A stretch of 64,000 nt of DNA from NCBI RefSeq assembly GCF_021347895.1, contig NC_067113.1:5252251-5316250 (forward strand), written 5' to 3'. Position numbers and translations under genes: made by a program. The notes beneath the pieces were generated by a model, which was given only the letters and a program-made list of their open reading frames with translations, did no database searches and was not told the origin of the DNA. The stretch's first letter is position 1, and every line of letters begins with the position of its first letter. This document shows, piece after piece, positions 62,324 through 64,000 of this stretch. The stretch is from Acanthochromis polyacanthus (lineage: Eukaryota > Chordata > Actinopteri > Pomacentridae).

Positions 62324-64000
62324 TGTGCAGTCAGAAGGTTGTCAGTAGAAGAGAAACTTGAGCTATCCTCCTGTAAACATTTCAAGCTGCGCTCTTTGGC
62401 AGTTTGGCAGTATATATATGCAATTAACACTGTGGATCTGGACATCATCTCAATGTCGATATTTCCTGGTGTGTGAATGACTTATGAACGAATCAAACAT
62501 ACAATCAAATTACTGATGGTGTTGTTTACACAACATGGGTTTATCATATTGAATAGTTTGGTCTTACAGATTATGAAGACAATAATTTATGGTGTTACAA
62601 CATGGCTTTAATCAGATTATAGCTCAATGCAACAGCCCTGTAGCACATTTAGATTTTGACTCAGGAGATGTTGTCTAATCAGAAATTTTCATGTGGCAGT
62701 GACGTGTATTACTTGTTTGATAAAACAAAAAACGCTCATTCTTAATGAAAAAAGGATGCATCATCGTGCTGTCCTCCTCACTAAACAGGCCTATGTTTTT
62801 TTATGACGCACTGACAGAAACAGAGTTCAGAAGCTTCATCATAACATGTTTTAACAACAGAACAGCTCACTGTGTGCACAAAGACAACTTCAGTTTTATT
62901 CATAAGTTTTTCTCTCCGTCAGTCTCAGTCATGCTCTCTCTCTCTCTCTCGCTCTCTCTCTCTCTATTCGTGGTAGGACAGATGAGAAAAATTAGTTTCA
63001 TGTCAATAAAAACATGTGTGCTGATGTGTAAACGTAGTTGTCCAGACTTGCCTGAGGGTTGTACAACGAAGTGAGATTAGTGAGTTAGCAAGGTATCTTA
63101 AGACTAAAGTCTAAGTTTTCAGTAGAAGGTGGCTCTCTTTTTACCTGGCTACATCTCCATAGTAACATACGCTGTGGCGCTAACCTGGTCGGGAGCAGGT
63201 TTTGTTCAAAATTTAGGTTTAAATCGGCTGTAACAAGCATCTCTTGACAATTACTTAGGAGTGATTCAGATTGTCAGCTGAAGGATGAAGTTCTATCTGT
63301 TGATCTGTATATTACTAAAACCACTGAATGAAGCACTTACAGAATCACACACTGGATGCATCACATTGCCATGGGAACCGACATGTATTTAGTTGGTGAT
63401 GGAGAAATCATGTAAACATGTTTTTATGTTTAGTGCATTTACATGCAGGTACTGTAGCTAACAAATCATTGATTAGAACATTGGTTATCTGTTGGTACCT
63501 ATTACAGAGAATATTTAATTAGTAACAGAAATTTCACTTTGATCCATCACTAATTAAAGTGATCTCCTGCATTATGGGATAGTGTCAGACTAAATGCTCT
63601 TCAATACAATATCATGCTTAAATATAAGAAGTTTAAAGTTTAATAGATTTATTGTACAGCGGTCAGTTAAAAATAAGAGGATGCAGTTTTCTACCAGCAT
63701 TCCTGTCTTGCATTTTTTCCAGTTGCAGCTTTATGTTATCACATATTTCACATTCATCATTGTTCTCCATTATAATAACCTGTTGACTGAAGCAGCTGCA
63801 CACCATCGGTTCATAATGTGCTGGAAAAGTGTCACATGGTGCGCTAAAAGTCCACTTTCATGTGAACTCCCACAGAATCTGAAGAAGAACACCTGACAAA
63901 AAAAACTGATAACCACTTTTGTGTTAAACATTAACTCCAACTAAGGTTAGCTTTAGGTTTTATCGAGCAGAGTTACATAAAGAAAGCCCGTCTATGTTGA
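62324..64000. other. No gene recognised; CT microsatellite
   Basis: No coding feature is supported. A (CT)n tract with one interruption is at about 62933-62965. Confidence 0.5.

Noticed and set aside
62139..62324. First exon of the minus-strand gene (61-codon frame ending near a GTAAGC)
   Set aside because: It lies inside a solo LTR with TGTCA...TGACA ends; the frame is a GC-rich LTR leader and nothing links it to exon A at 60937.

Overview
The window looks like gene-poor, AT-rich chromosomal DNA of a ray-finned (teleost) fish. The evidence is the repeat mixture: Tc1-type elements, L2- and L1-type LINEs, several hAT families, Tigger/pogo, piggyBac-type MITEs, tRNA-headed SINEs with GGAT tails and CA/TA microsatellites. 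I recognised no complete host protein-coding gene, rRNA, functional tRNA or CRISPR array. The only non-obvious coding candidate is a small spliced gene on the minus strand at about 59.0-60.9 kb.

Layout. 1.7-2.2 kb: a short hAT derivative with an exact 8-bp target duplication. 2.4-7.1 kb: a two-ORF LINE whose ORF1 is split by a second, reversed LINE fragment. 7.6-11.8 kb: a broken Tc1 element split by an L2 LINE, which is itself split by a piggyBac-type MITE. 12.0-12.9 kb: a THAP-domain remnant and an opposing SWIM-type remnant between short inverted ends. 13.3-14.0 kb: two CA-bounded repeat units. 19.0-30.8 kb: a long transposon nest in which one L1-type LINE carries a 3.6-kb hAT (itself invaded at least twice), a piggyBac-type MITE, a solo LTR and a Tc1 element with an uninterrupted 350-residue transposase. 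30.8-33.6 kb: a hAT relic truncated by another Tc1 copy. 34.2-36.2 kb: SINEs and a decayed Tc1/mariner. 39.8-40.9 kb: a second copy of a small-TIR family with 9-bp target duplications. 50.7-53.1 kb: a ZMYM1-like hAT with recognisable introns. 53.1-53.7 kb: a MITE with TIRs of about 110 bp. 55.1-58.6 kb: a minisatellite built on TTCTAGAA, split by a Tigger that is split by a piggyBac-type MITE. 61.9-62.3 kb: a solo LTR.

Because many elements lie inside others, removing one often restores the reading frame of its host. This gives exact boundaries and a relative chronology. For example, the Tc1 at 25.7-27.3 kb is younger than the L1, and the 315-bp element at 22.97 kb is younger than the hAT around it. 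The best candidates for something undescribed are the family with GGTWGT ends and 9-bp duplications, the spliced minus-strand gene near 60 kb, and the TTCTAGAA/TGATGTCA minisatellite. Family names rest on recognised protein and terminal motifs read by eye. No database search was possible.
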